Assembly: GCF_023856365.1 (NCBI RefSeq)
Contig: NC_064555.1
Coordinates: forward strand, 16,812,254 to 16,876,253
Origin: Brienomyrus brachyistius
Lineage: Eukaryota; Chordata; Actinopteri; Osteoglossiformes; Mormyridae
Direction: 5' to 3'
DNA length: 64,000 nt
In this document: in pieces, positions 23,301 through 35,300 of the stretch
Layout of the letters: each line of letters starts with the position of its first letter
Numbering within the stretch: the first letter of the stretch is position 1
Position numbers and translations under genes: made by a program
The notes under the pieces: model-generated
Databases searched by the model: none
Told to the model about the DNA's origin: nothing
What the model saw: the letters and a program-made list of their open reading frames with translations, nothing else

Positions 23301-26300
23301 CTGCTGTGCATGGTAGCTAGGTCTAACATGTGCTAACAGTGTCCATCGTGTATTCATATGTGCTAACTGGGCTTGCTGTGTATGCTAATCAGGTCTAACG
23401 TGCTAACGGTGTCCTTCATGTGCTGTCTGAGTGGGCTGTGTATGCTAACCAGGTCTAACATGTACTAACGGTGTCCATCATGTACTCATATCTGCTAACT
23501 AGGTCTAGCATATGCTAACAATGTCCACGGTGCTGCCTTAGCCTCCGCATGCCTGGTGATGCAGTTAGTGAGGAGGGTGGTGGGGGATTAATGGCCAGCA
23601 GGCTGGGGGTGGGTGGTCGGGGCACATGGTCAGTGGATGTCAGTGTCCCCTATCACTCAACTTCAAAAATACAGTCACTTACATGAAACACAGGGCAATT
23701 ATTTATATTTTACATTACAATGCATCCTCAGGAATGTAATGACAGATAACGACTCTAAAATGAATTTTACAAATAAACAGTAACAAATCAGTCTTCCTTT
23801 AAACATTCAAAAACATTCTTCCTTTAACTGGAGTTGAGGCTGGTCATATAACTGCTGAGGGACTCACTCTGTATTTGTTCTCTCCAATCTGCTCCACCTG
23901 GAACCTCTTGGCGCATTTGCACTGAGCCACCTGCCTGGTGACCTGGAGAAGGAGAAGTGCGTGAGATTGGCAGACAGTATGGAGCACTGCGATGGTGCAG
24001 GATATGAACCAGAAGTAGATGATTTTATTCATGGAGAACATGAAGCAATATAAATAGGTAGAATAAAAAAATAAAATTATAAAATGATCGAAGTAACAAC
24101 AGTAACAAATTATCATCATCACCATCATAAATAATAATAGTCGTAACTGGATGGACAATGGACGACGATATACGTGTCTGCTGCGTGCCCTGATCCCGCC
24201 CTCACCTCATCCTCAATCTTGTCGGCGTCGGTGGTTGGTCGATAGGCATCCTTGTTCGGGTGCAGTGCCGCTACAAACTCGTAGTAGTCGATGTAACCAT
24301 CTCCATCGCGGTCGAAGATGTCTGCCACGGCTGTCATCTCCAGCTTGCTGGTGGGAAACTCTGCAGGACATGTGGCAGTGCGGAGAGGATATTCAGAGCA
24401 GATTGTTTTTCAGGAAATAATAAATATTTAATGTCTCTGTGAATGCCGTGGGTGTAACCAGGGACGCACTGGAGGCCAGGATGCCGTCGATGAACTCCTG
24501 CCGTGTGATTTTGCCGTCCTGGTCCTTGTCGATGCGTCGGAAGAAGTCCATGACGCGAGACTTTTTGTGGTTCATCCACCTCATGTACTTCTTCCTCCAC
24601 ACGTCAAAGTCAAAGTTGGCGAACTCCTTCAGCTGAGGGTCAGGGGTCAGAGGTCATGGAGGTGGAGGGAAATTGGATGGGCAGGGGATGGGGGATGCAT
24701 GCGTCAGAGAAGTTCTGCAAATGGTCAAACTGCCATGCCCTTGAGCAGTAGTGGGCAATCTTACCCAGAATGGGCCGCTGCGTGTGCCAGCTTTCACTGT
24801 AGCTCCATAATTAGATTACTAATTAGGGGACTGACTGGCTGTACAGTCCTCATCCCTAGGTGCCCTAAAGGTTATCGCAAAATCCTGCATACACACTGGC
24901 CCTTTGAGGATAAGATTTCCTACCCCTGACCTAGAACGTTCTAACAATGTCACCTCATCTCCTACATACACATACTCTCGGCTTCCGGGAAGTGATAAAT
25001 ACTGGTAGGGTACTGTAGAGCATACATGGGAAAGAAAACATGGGGAAAGGGAAGAGAACAGAGAGGATTAGAAGCCGGTTGCAGTACCTCTTCCAACCTG
25101 TCGAGGGCGTCATTGAGCTTACGCTGGCGGTCGAGCGCGAGCAGCCACACCTGCTGCCAGCGGGAGCAGAGCTGGGTGAGACGCGGGTTGCCCCCGGTGA
25201 CCTGCACCGCTGCCTGCTGTTGCTGTTGCTGCGGCTGTTGCTGCTGTTTGCCTGTAGGGAGGAGGGACACATCTCACTGCTGGCCATTCTCATTTTAGGA
25301 CAGTTTGCCAGTAGCAGGCATGTGGCCACATGTAAAATACCTCCAGAAATCATTTTTATTACCAAACATTCACAAAGTCAGGTAGCAAAATGATGAGTCT
25401 GGCCGGATGGTGACCAGATACCCCCACAATTTATCCATGGTTATGGGCCTGGTCCATAGTGCAGAGAGGGAGGGGGTGGCAGTGCGTGCACTCACGGGCT
25501 CCGCGTCGCTCTGCGATGCCGCTGGCCGGTTCTGCGGGCTTCCTCTTGTAGGTCTTGGTGACGCGGTCGACGTCGGGCTGCTTCCTCGTCATCTCCTCCA
25601 TGAACAGCTGTCCCGTGGCCAAACAGAAACATGTGTGACGCGTGACAGACTAGGCAACCAGACTGGCGTGTGTGCCGAGAACCCCTTCCCACCTGATGCT
25701 CCGTGATCAGTGTTTTCAGCTGAGTGATGTCCTGAGGGAGGGCTTCGGTGTCCCGCTGTAAGATGGTGGTCTCCGCCCACTGCAGCCAGGACAGCAGGTC
25801 CTCCAGAAGCGTGGCGTTGTTCACCAGCTCGGTCAGGGCCGCTGCCAGCCGCTGCTCGTGCTGTTTGGCCCACGTCAGCACCTGTACAAACACCCAGCTC
25901 ATAAACAGCGCTTCCTTTGAATGTCCGTATGCTGAATTCAACATGTGCAATACTCTACTGCAGTGGATCTCAAACTTTTTACCCCATATACCAACCTGAC
26001 TGAGTACCACCATTATGACCAACATAAAAGGAGATACCTCCATATGCCACTAGAGGGAGATCCTGTTCCAGATTGAGAACCACTACTCTCCTGGATGTTA
26101 CGGATGTAGAGTCAGTGTAAGATTGTTCTCTGTTCTGCTAAACCTATTCATATTAACCTAATCGTTAGCTCCTCCCTCTACCTCTCCTCCATCTCCCCCC
26201 CCCATCCTCACCTCCTCGAAGCGCGCACGGATGATGGTGATCCAGTGTTTGATGGTGGTGATGGAGTCAGGGTGGCAGCCTGTGAGGATGCTTTCCCCCA

Positions 26301-29300
26301 TGCTGGCAGTCCGCGTGATGTCTGCCCGCTTCTCTTCCACAGCCTGCATAAAGTCGCGGTGCGACTGCAGCAGCGCACGCAGGGTCTCCGCCTCCTCGGG
26401 CAGGACGCCACGGAAACGCAGTGTCTGCTCCGCCTCCGACAGCCACTCCAGGAGCAGCTGCACTGCATTTCGGAACTCCTCCGCCTAGGGAGGGGGTCGG
26501 TCAGGGGTTGCGGGTTACTGATTGCTAAGTGGGACACTGAACTGAACTCCCTAATTGGATGGAGAGGCAGCAGATTCTCTGCTTCCATTCATCAGTGAAG
26601 TCCTGGGTGCCTGGGCATCTTCCTTAGGATGAATGATTCTGGGACATGTGGCTCCCCGTTACTCTCCTACGCAAAGCAGGGAGTCACAGAGCTCCTTTCT
26701 CTACTGAAGCCAAGTTTAAGCCTGAAGGCACCAAGCAACGAACAGCATAACGATACCGACTCCAAACCCAGCATCGGTGGCACTCACCTGCTTGAGCGCC
26801 TCCTGCAGGCGGGTCTGCTTGCTGACGGACAGCGCACACACCGTATCCCAGCGCGTGCTCAGCTCCTGCAGCTGCACCCGAACCCAGGCCGTGTCGTCGC
26901 GGCCCGCCTCCATCAGCTCGCGCGCCGAGCGCTTAAGCGCCTGAACGCTGCTGGTCCGCTTGCCCAGCTCCTTCTGGAAGGCCTGCGGGGGCGGAGGAAG
27001 CGGACGCGTCAACGCGGGTATCGTCACCACGGGTGTGTCAGCGCCTGCCCCCGAGTCCCCTGTCCCCGCCGTACCTTGTGGGAGTCCATCAGGTTGGTTA
27101 CCAGGTCTAGGTCGCCGTGGACGGGCTGGTCCTCGCTGAGCTGGGGCTCGACGCGGTATAGCCAGTCTACCAGTGCCTGCAGAGCCTCAGCAAACTGACC
27201 AGAGAAGAGCAGCGCCTCCTCCAGCTTGTGCTGTCTGTGGGGGGCAGGGAGGAGGTGAGTGAGCTGGAGTCACGCCTAGGGAAGACGCATGTGCCCCCCT
27301 ACCCTTAGTCACTGTATTACCACCTAAATGTGGGCCCCTTACCCCTTCCCTCCCCCCATGACATCACCCTGCATGGCCGCCTTACCTCTCCACACTCTTC
27401 CCGCACACAGTGTCCCACTTGTCGCGCACCTCCCCCAGCAGGTGTTCCAGCTTCTGTCCATCAGCTGGCAGGGTGGTCCTGTCTCTCATGGCCCGGCCCG
27501 ACCGCACCGTGGTGTCGTACACAGGCTGTTTGGATCCCAGAGCCTTCTGGAACTCCTGTGGGACGTTTCAGGTGGGGGGGGTCATATCTTACTCTGACAC
27601 ACTCCTAAATTCTTGACGCCCAGCCTTCTCTGACATCATACTGTCATTCTAAGGCTTCTCCTTGTGCTGATCTGTCTTCACTGAACTAAATCATCCTGAA
27701 AGTTCCGGTAATGTGTGGGAACAAACCACAGGACAATAGAGTGGCTTTGGATTAGCGGACTTCAGTCAAAGACATGAAGGGTTAAACGCAAAGCCAGCGA
27801 CACCACAAATCAAGACAGGGTCCTTCTGACTGCATCAAAATGGCATCTGATTGGTTCATCTGAAACACTACTTGAGCCAGTGAACCCATGCTGGTGAGAG
27901 GGCTGCACTGCCCCCTCTAGTGGCAGCTATGCGTACCTTGTGCTTGCTCAGCTGCACCTTGATCTTGTCAGGCTCATTGGAGATCTCCAGCTCTGAGTCC
28001 AGCCGGCTCTCCGCCTCCTCCAGCCAGTCGATCAGCTTCTTCCACGCTTCATGGAACTGGCAGCAGAAAGAGGGAAAGGTGGAGAGGGGAAGGAAAGATT
28101 ATAGTGAGTTAGCTAGGACAAACCTTTTTGGGGCCCTTAACACACTCACAGACAGACAGACACAGACACACAGACAGACACAGATTCCAGGAAATGACCT
28201 CTGAGATACAGAAAGCAGACTGCGGAACCGGGGACGCCCCCAGGGGACGCCCTCAGGGCTAGCCCGGGCACCATACCTGCTTGGCCCTCTTGCGGGCCTC
28301 ATCCAGGTGGCGGCCACGGTCCAGGGAGCGCTGCACCACCTTGTCCCAGCGCGCCTGCACGCTCAGCAGCAGGTTCTTGATCAGCACCACGTCCTGTTTG
28401 AGGCTGGCGAAGCGGAGCTGGGAGCCAGCCTTCTCCAGCGCCAGAACCTGCTCCCGGTGCGTGTTCACCTCGTTTACAAACACCTGGGGGGGGGGTAGTT
28501 AAAGCACTTAATCAATGGCTGTAACAAACTGCGGTTGGCTTTTAATGTGAATGAGCACATGAATTCATTTCCCCAAATTGCACTTGCTTTCGAAATTCTT
28601 ATCTGAGCCCGAGGTCAGCCCAAGTACCCCCCCCCCCCACCTTCCTCCCCTCTGCTAGCTCACCTTGTGCTCCTCAATCTGAGACAGCACCGTCTCCAGG
28701 ATAAGGCTTGGGGGCTGCGCCATGTTCACCGTCTGCTCCGCTTGCGTCAGCCAGTTGATGGTGTCTTGCAGGGAGGTCTGGAAGCTCGTCGCCAGGGAGA
28801 CCGCCTCTTCCAGCTTAATCTAGGGGCAGCATTGATATGCTAATTATTAGTACATTGCTTTCAGAACAGCAGGTGCTGCAGGGCCACGGGAGCTGTACTT
28901 GCACGCAGGCGCGCTCAAACCGATTAGCGGAATACAACACTTAATGTCCACTTGTGTAAATAGGAAAAATACATGACTGCAAATTACAGAAATCAGGCTG
29001 CGGAACGGCAGCTAAACAAACAGGCAGAGAGCAGCTGGTCATCACAGGGCACTGAGCTCCTGCTGCTTCGGAGGAAAGCACTGGAGCTGCGCGAAATAAT
29101 GCAGGTGCAAGAATGCGTCACATTAGTGATCATCTTGTTTCGAGTCAGTTTACACATTTTGATAGTTTCGTTTGAGGTTGGGGGGGGGGGGGGCACATGT
29201 CAACAGCAGGGGAAAGAGACAGAGAGAGGTAAAAATGGGAAAATGATAGCTGAGAGGGGGCACAGGGGTGCCTGTAAGGGCGGCTCACCCGCCGGTCATC

Positions 29301-32300
29301 CATCTTGCCATTCAGGGCGGCCCACTTGTTCTGCAGCAGGGCCAGGTTCTGCTGGGTCTGGGTGGTCCCCGGGGCGTCCTCGCCACCCCTCGACAGCAGC
29401 ATGGACTCGCCACGGTCCAGAAGTCGGTGGTACTGGTCCGAGCGCTGGGCCAGCTGGGCCTGCAGCTCCTGGGAGATGGAGGAAGGAGGGAAGGATGAGG
29501 AGAATGGAGCAGGGAGGCATGGAGGAGAGGCAGGGGAGAATTAAATGAATGTGAAGAATGTGGGGGTTGAGAGAAGGGGAACCAGTCAGAAGAATGTGGG
29601 TAGTATGGAGGTCTCAAAGCCAGAGAGGCAACCTTCCTCCCACTCATGACCATCATCATCATCAGTGCAGATGAACAGCCTCACACACCATGTGCTGCTG
29701 TAGCTGCTCCCTTGCTGTCTCTGGCAGCCCCCCGGTGGGCTTGGCGGACGAGAGCTGGCTCTCCGTGCGCCGCATCCACTGCAGGAACTCTTCCAGCTCG
29801 CCATGGAAACCCTCCGCCTGCAGGGGAGGGGGAAGCAGGACAATAGTAAGGAAGAATAGAGCTAGAGAACAGGACCATGATGTGTAATACAAGGCTTGCA
29901 GGTAGGGGGCGCTCTAACCCCATCCTTCTTCTATCACTTTTGCCCCCACCTGCTGCAGTGCCTCCTCCAGCAGTCTCTGTCGCTCCTCGCTCTTCAGTAG
30001 CAGGCCATCCCAGCTGCGATTGAGCGCATCCAGCTGCTCGCGCAGGTGGCCGGCCTCATCACCAGGCCCGGACTCCAGCAGCTCGGTGCCGGCAGCGTTC
30101 ACTGTCTCCACGGTGGTGCGGTGCGAGAGCACGTCATTCCGCAGCACCTGCGCCAGAGAGGAGGGGACGGATACCGCGAAAGTCACTCACAGGGCGAGAG
30201 GAAAACCATAGCAAGCTCAGAGCAGACAGGAGGGGGGCCTTCATCTGCTCCCCACACACTGGAAGGGAGCCTAAGTGAAGGAGTGAGAGACAAGCAGGCA
30301 CGAGGGGACTGTGGACCTACAGTCAAGACCCACAGAGAGTCCAATTTCAGTCGTCGCGTTTATTTTTATAAAATGTTCGTTTCTTTTACTTCGGTCTTCA
30401 CCGTATGTTAAATATGGAAGCAGGAAAGGGGATCATTCTCTCGCCTCCCGTTTGTTTGGTAAAGGTTTTGCTCTTAGCAATTATACAGCAACATACACAG
30501 CAATCTTAGAGAAACAATTATAGAAGCAGACTGACAGCCACCGTGTGACTTTTCTCCTCCTCTCCTCTCCTCTCCTCTCCACTGTCCCTCTCCCTTACTC
30601 AGTGTCTGCCACTGGACAGTCACGCTTACTTCAGTGGAAATGCTATGTGACTTGGCAGAAGCGGCACACAATAATCCAGCACTCCTGATTCCCGATTCCA
30701 TCTCATATCCGCAGAGCTCGCCTTTCCCGAGACGGGAACGTGATGTAATCCACGAAGAGCCAAAGAGGGAATAAAGGAAAGCGTGTTCGCTGTCATGGCT
30801 GACGAGTACGTAGACGGCAGTACTTTCTCAGCCATCCTCAGGCACCACAGTGACAGCAGCCTGGAAGAATTACCCTCAGTCTGTCTGATTAAACGTGAAG
30901 TGAATGAGCTTCAGACAGCGACACGTCAGACACGAACGGGATGCTGGGCCCGGGGCTGTAGCGGAGCCGCAGAGGTGGGCGCTAAGGGACCAGCCCTGGA
31001 CCCTTTTCAGCACATCTACGTGCCTCAATCAAACTCTGAATTGTCTCTGTAAGTTTAAAATAATGTTACAGACATAAGCTTTTCACGAAATGTGCGGTGA
31101 AATCACGTTAGCATTTCCGGCATTTCACAGATCATCTGAGGCAGGTGCTACTAGAGCAGTCCTTCATACTAGAAAATGGCCTACCCTCTCAGGGGCAACA
31201 ACTAACGAAGTTGCTCCATGCTGGGGGGTGGGGGTTAGGTGGGAGGGGTCACACAAATCGCGGGGGTAATTTTGTCCCAGGCCCAAGAAATGTGTACGAC
31301 AGGCCTACTTTTTGAGAGAGATATTTACTTTAGTTTTCAGTTTTAAATATATTGAAACCTACAGCTGACACACAACAGGCAAATAACATGGTATTGCTTG
31401 GACTTATGACCAGTGAAACATCCATCCATCCATCCATCCATCCATCCGCTTATTCAGGTCAAGTTGATAAGGTGGCAGCACAGAGGTCCATAGTGCGGAG
31501 GGTACCAGTTCGTCATGGGACACCCTCACACACTTGTGCACATACTCACGGGCCACTTAGGGGCACCGTTACACCTGACTGCACCTTTCTGACCAAAACA
31601 GGGAGACGGGTGACGCGAACAGACGGAGCTGAAGAGGGAGAGCAGGAGACGGGCGACTGCCAGGGAACGTACGTGCTGCTTGGCCAGCTCGATCTCGATG
31701 GCCTTGGGGTCGGAGCTGACCGGGCGCTGCGTGTCCAGCGTGGCGTGGGTGTGACTCAGCCAGGACTGCAGCTCTGATAGGGCGTGCTGGAACTGCCCCA
31801 GAGCCAAGAGCGCCCCCTCCAGCTTGTGCTGAGAGAGACAGGGACACAGGGGAGACGTCAGAGGTTTCCATTCTCTTATTAATGCATGTCCGCCCAGACA
31901 GCACACATACGTCACCGGGACGTGGTTTAAGATTGTAACATCGTTAAATGATGGTGGTTCCACTGAGAAACAGATTTCCCTACATGTGGGGTGGAACGAA
32001 CGAATCTACCCTATAGTATATAAATATATATAATATAACTCCAATGTGGGTTATATAGCTTAATCGGGGAAAATAACAGAAGAACAAATGTCGCCTAGTG
32101 ACCTCATTAACATTGTGTTGCTGTTGAAATACATCACACAGACATCGGGGGAATGTAGAGTCAGTATTCAGTAGCAATGTCTCTGCCATAGAGATGCTTT
32201 GCCCTGGATTTTCAAGCATCACAGAGACACTGTGCCAATGCATGTGTGCTGTCTGGGCAGCTATTCCAGGGCTGCTGCTGCACAGTGCCAGACAATAGAA

Positions 32301-35300
32301 CTGTCAGATTTTACCCGTCACTGTACCTAATGTCACCCATTCACTGCACCACCGTAAAGTCAGATGGTGTTAGATCATAAACGGGAAATTAGGGGAATAA
32401 TTAGCGACAAGTAACGAGCATTTTCAGTTACCTTATGTGAAAAAGTACTCGGTTACATTACTTATTACCGCCAAAAGCAGTGGAATTACAGTAACGAGTT
32501 ACTTTGTAGCGTGTTACCGCCAGCACTGGTAATGCAGGTCCCCCTGGGGCCCAGAGTCTGTCCATTCAAAGCGAAGCCTGTCCGCTGCTCCGGGACGACT
32601 TAGCGCACCTGTCTCTGCGTGATTTTGTCCCCCAGGTTGTCCCACAGGTGCCTCAGCTCCGTCAGCGGCTCCTGGATCATGTCTCGGTCCGTCTGGTCGG
32701 ACACTTTCTTCAGCAGCAGCTCCCCCTGGTGGCAGAGCTTCTCCATGTCGATCTGCTGCTGGTACACCTCTACCTTGAATTGCTGCTCACACAGGGAGAG
32801 ACACTGTTGTTGCTCTGACCTTACGCGTCAGTTTACTACAACCGTGCGTTCACACTGCGGCAAGAGAACGGTGATCACGGAGCACAGCTGTGCTGCGACA
32901 GCTTTGAGACCACCGATCCGTGAATGGAGTTTAAACACAAGCAAAGCAAAAGTGAAGAGCAAAGCAGAAAAGTGGGGTCCTCCTACAGCGAGGATCAGTA
33001 AAGAGATGAATGGTGAGAAAACGGGAAAATGCAGAAGAGAAGGGAGGAAGAGGAGGGACCGGGAGGCGTCACTGACCTTCAGCTCTTCGATCTGCTGCTT
33101 GACGGTGCCCAGGTCGGTGCCCACGGCGGGCATGTCACACAGCTTGATCACGGCGTTGTCCAGGTAGTCAAACATACCCTGTGGGGCGGCACAGAAACAG
33201 GATACTGGGTCGCCAGGCCCAAAAGGCACAGCGGCGCGGTGCTGATCCAGTGGGTCACGGGACCAACCTGCAGGGCGTCCTGGTACTGCACCGAGGCAGA
33301 CATGGCCTCATCCAGCTTCTCCATCCGCTCTCGCCAAGTCCGACTCAAACTCTCCCAGGCGGTGTTCATCTGGCGGCGGGAAGACCGGGATGCGCGTGTG
33401 TATGTGAGTGGGAGAGGGGAAAGGAGAGGGACAGTCAAAGCTGAGGTGGGGGACAGGAATGACAAGGTCCTGCTGCAGCGAAGCAGCTGCTGCTCAAACG
33501 TGTAAAACCTCTCAGATAGTCAAACGGCTGGAAGAACGCCCTCCCCCCTACACCCCCGCGTTCAGGTGACCCCACACCTCATCAATGGTCTTCTTGACCT
33601 CCGGCTTCTCAGTCTCCCCGCAAGCAAAGATGAGGTCAGCGCCCAACGTGCGCACAAACTCCAGCTCCTCTCGTAGACCGTCCGTCTCGCCTTTGAGAGC
33701 CTGGGGGGAGAGACACCGGGGGTTGGTAAGGACTGCGGCAGCAGAGCCAGTAGGTATTAGGGGAGAGACCAGAGGAGATACAGTACTAAGTGCCAAAAAA
33801 TAATATTGTCAGAGCCTAAAGAACGTGTAAGAAAACACGATATTGCTCTTTGCGGTTTAAGGCTCACGAACATGATTACAAAGAACTAAGCATCCATAAG
33901 GCATCACACCTCTGCGGCCTCGATCTGCTGCTTGATGAGTGAGGGGTCCACGCCAGGGTCCTCCAGGTCCTTCACAATCTCCTGGGAGTCTCGCAGCGTG
34001 CTCAGCAGCGCTGCCATGTCGGCCCAGAACTTTCCAGCCAGGTCCAGCACATCCTGCAGCTTGCTCTCCCGCTCCTCGGCCCGCTGCCGGATCTCATCCC
34101 ATAGGGAGCGCAGGCGCAGCAAGCGGGAGCGCACCGCTGCAATGGGGGGGGGGGGGGGGCGGGTCAGCGTGCCGTACAGAGGGAGGGGCTTCATGCACAA
34201 TGGCAAGTCTGAGTACATGGAATGGGGAGTGGCTTTGTATACCAGCTACCTGAGGGGTGAGGCTTGTACAGACGGACGCGGCTGCCAGGGACTACAGTCT
34301 GGGGGGGTGGTTTGTGCAGATGGGCGTGGCCATCTGGGGGGGGTGGTTTGTGCAGATGGGCGTGGCCGTCGGGGGGGGGGGTGGTTTGTGCAGATGGGCG
34401 TGGCCGTCGGGGGGGGTGGTTTGTGCAGATGGGCGTGGCCGTCTGGGGGGTGGTTTGTGCAGATGGCCGTGGCCGTCTGGGGGGTGGTTTGTGCAGATGG
34501 GCGTGGCCATCTGGGGGGGTGGTTTGGGCAGATGGGCGTGGCCATCGGGGGGGGTGGTTTGTGCAGATGGGCGTGGCCGTCTGGGGGGTGGTTTGTGCAG
34601 ATGGGCGTGGCCGTCTGGGAGGTGGTTTGTGCAGATGGGCGTGGCCGTCTGGGAGGTGGTTTGTGCAGATGGGCGTGGCCGTCTGGGAGGTGGTTTGTGC
34701 AGATGGGCGTGGCCGTCTGGGGGGTGGTTTGTGCAGATGGGCGTGGCCGTCTGGGGGGTGGTTTACTCTAATGACTAGCCATAGCCATAATGCTATGGCT
34801 AGCACAAAGACCCCCCTTATGGACACTGGTAACAAAACCATGCATTGTGCCTGAGGTCACCACAGGAACCAGTGTGGTGTGAGTGTAGTGACGCCTCACC
34901 CTGGGCTGCTGGGTCATCTGGTGAAGCACGGGCCATCAGTTCCTCGCCACGGGCACACAGGGCACTGAATGAAGGCAGCAGCTTGTCCAGCTCCAGGCCC
35001 GAGGCACGGTGCTCGCCCAGCTGCTCCCGGATCTTCTCCACCTCTGCTGCAACTGGAGGGGGCTGTCTCAGGCGCTGGACCGCTGCCTCTAGGGACTCCA
35101 GGAGAGGGTCCATCTTGTCATGGAACTGAGTGAGAGGACAGAGTCATGAACAGGAAGCATGGGACCAGAGAACTGCCGCCGAAAACAGGAATTCGCAAGA
35201 TGTCAGGGAACTAATGCACGGGGACCGACGTGGCAAACAGGAAACTCGTGCTGAGGAAGTTTAAAGAGAAGACGAGGAAGTGACATAGAGGAAGTCCACC

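Noticed and set aside
30783..31052. 89-codon plus-strand frame
   Set aside because: No homology, no splice context and no compositional sign of coding; it lies in a macf1 intron.
33548..33577. Extension of the exon 33578-33700 to the TAG at 33548
   Set aside because: A donor gtgtggg at 33577 joins in phase to [12 protein letters not shown], as the spectrin repeat demands.
33932..34854. Open frames of about 200-280 codons with [10 protein letters not shown] or [12 protein letters not shown] repeats
   Set aside because: These are translations of the 33-bp minisatellite in several frames; it lies in an intron between two well-supported macf1 exons.
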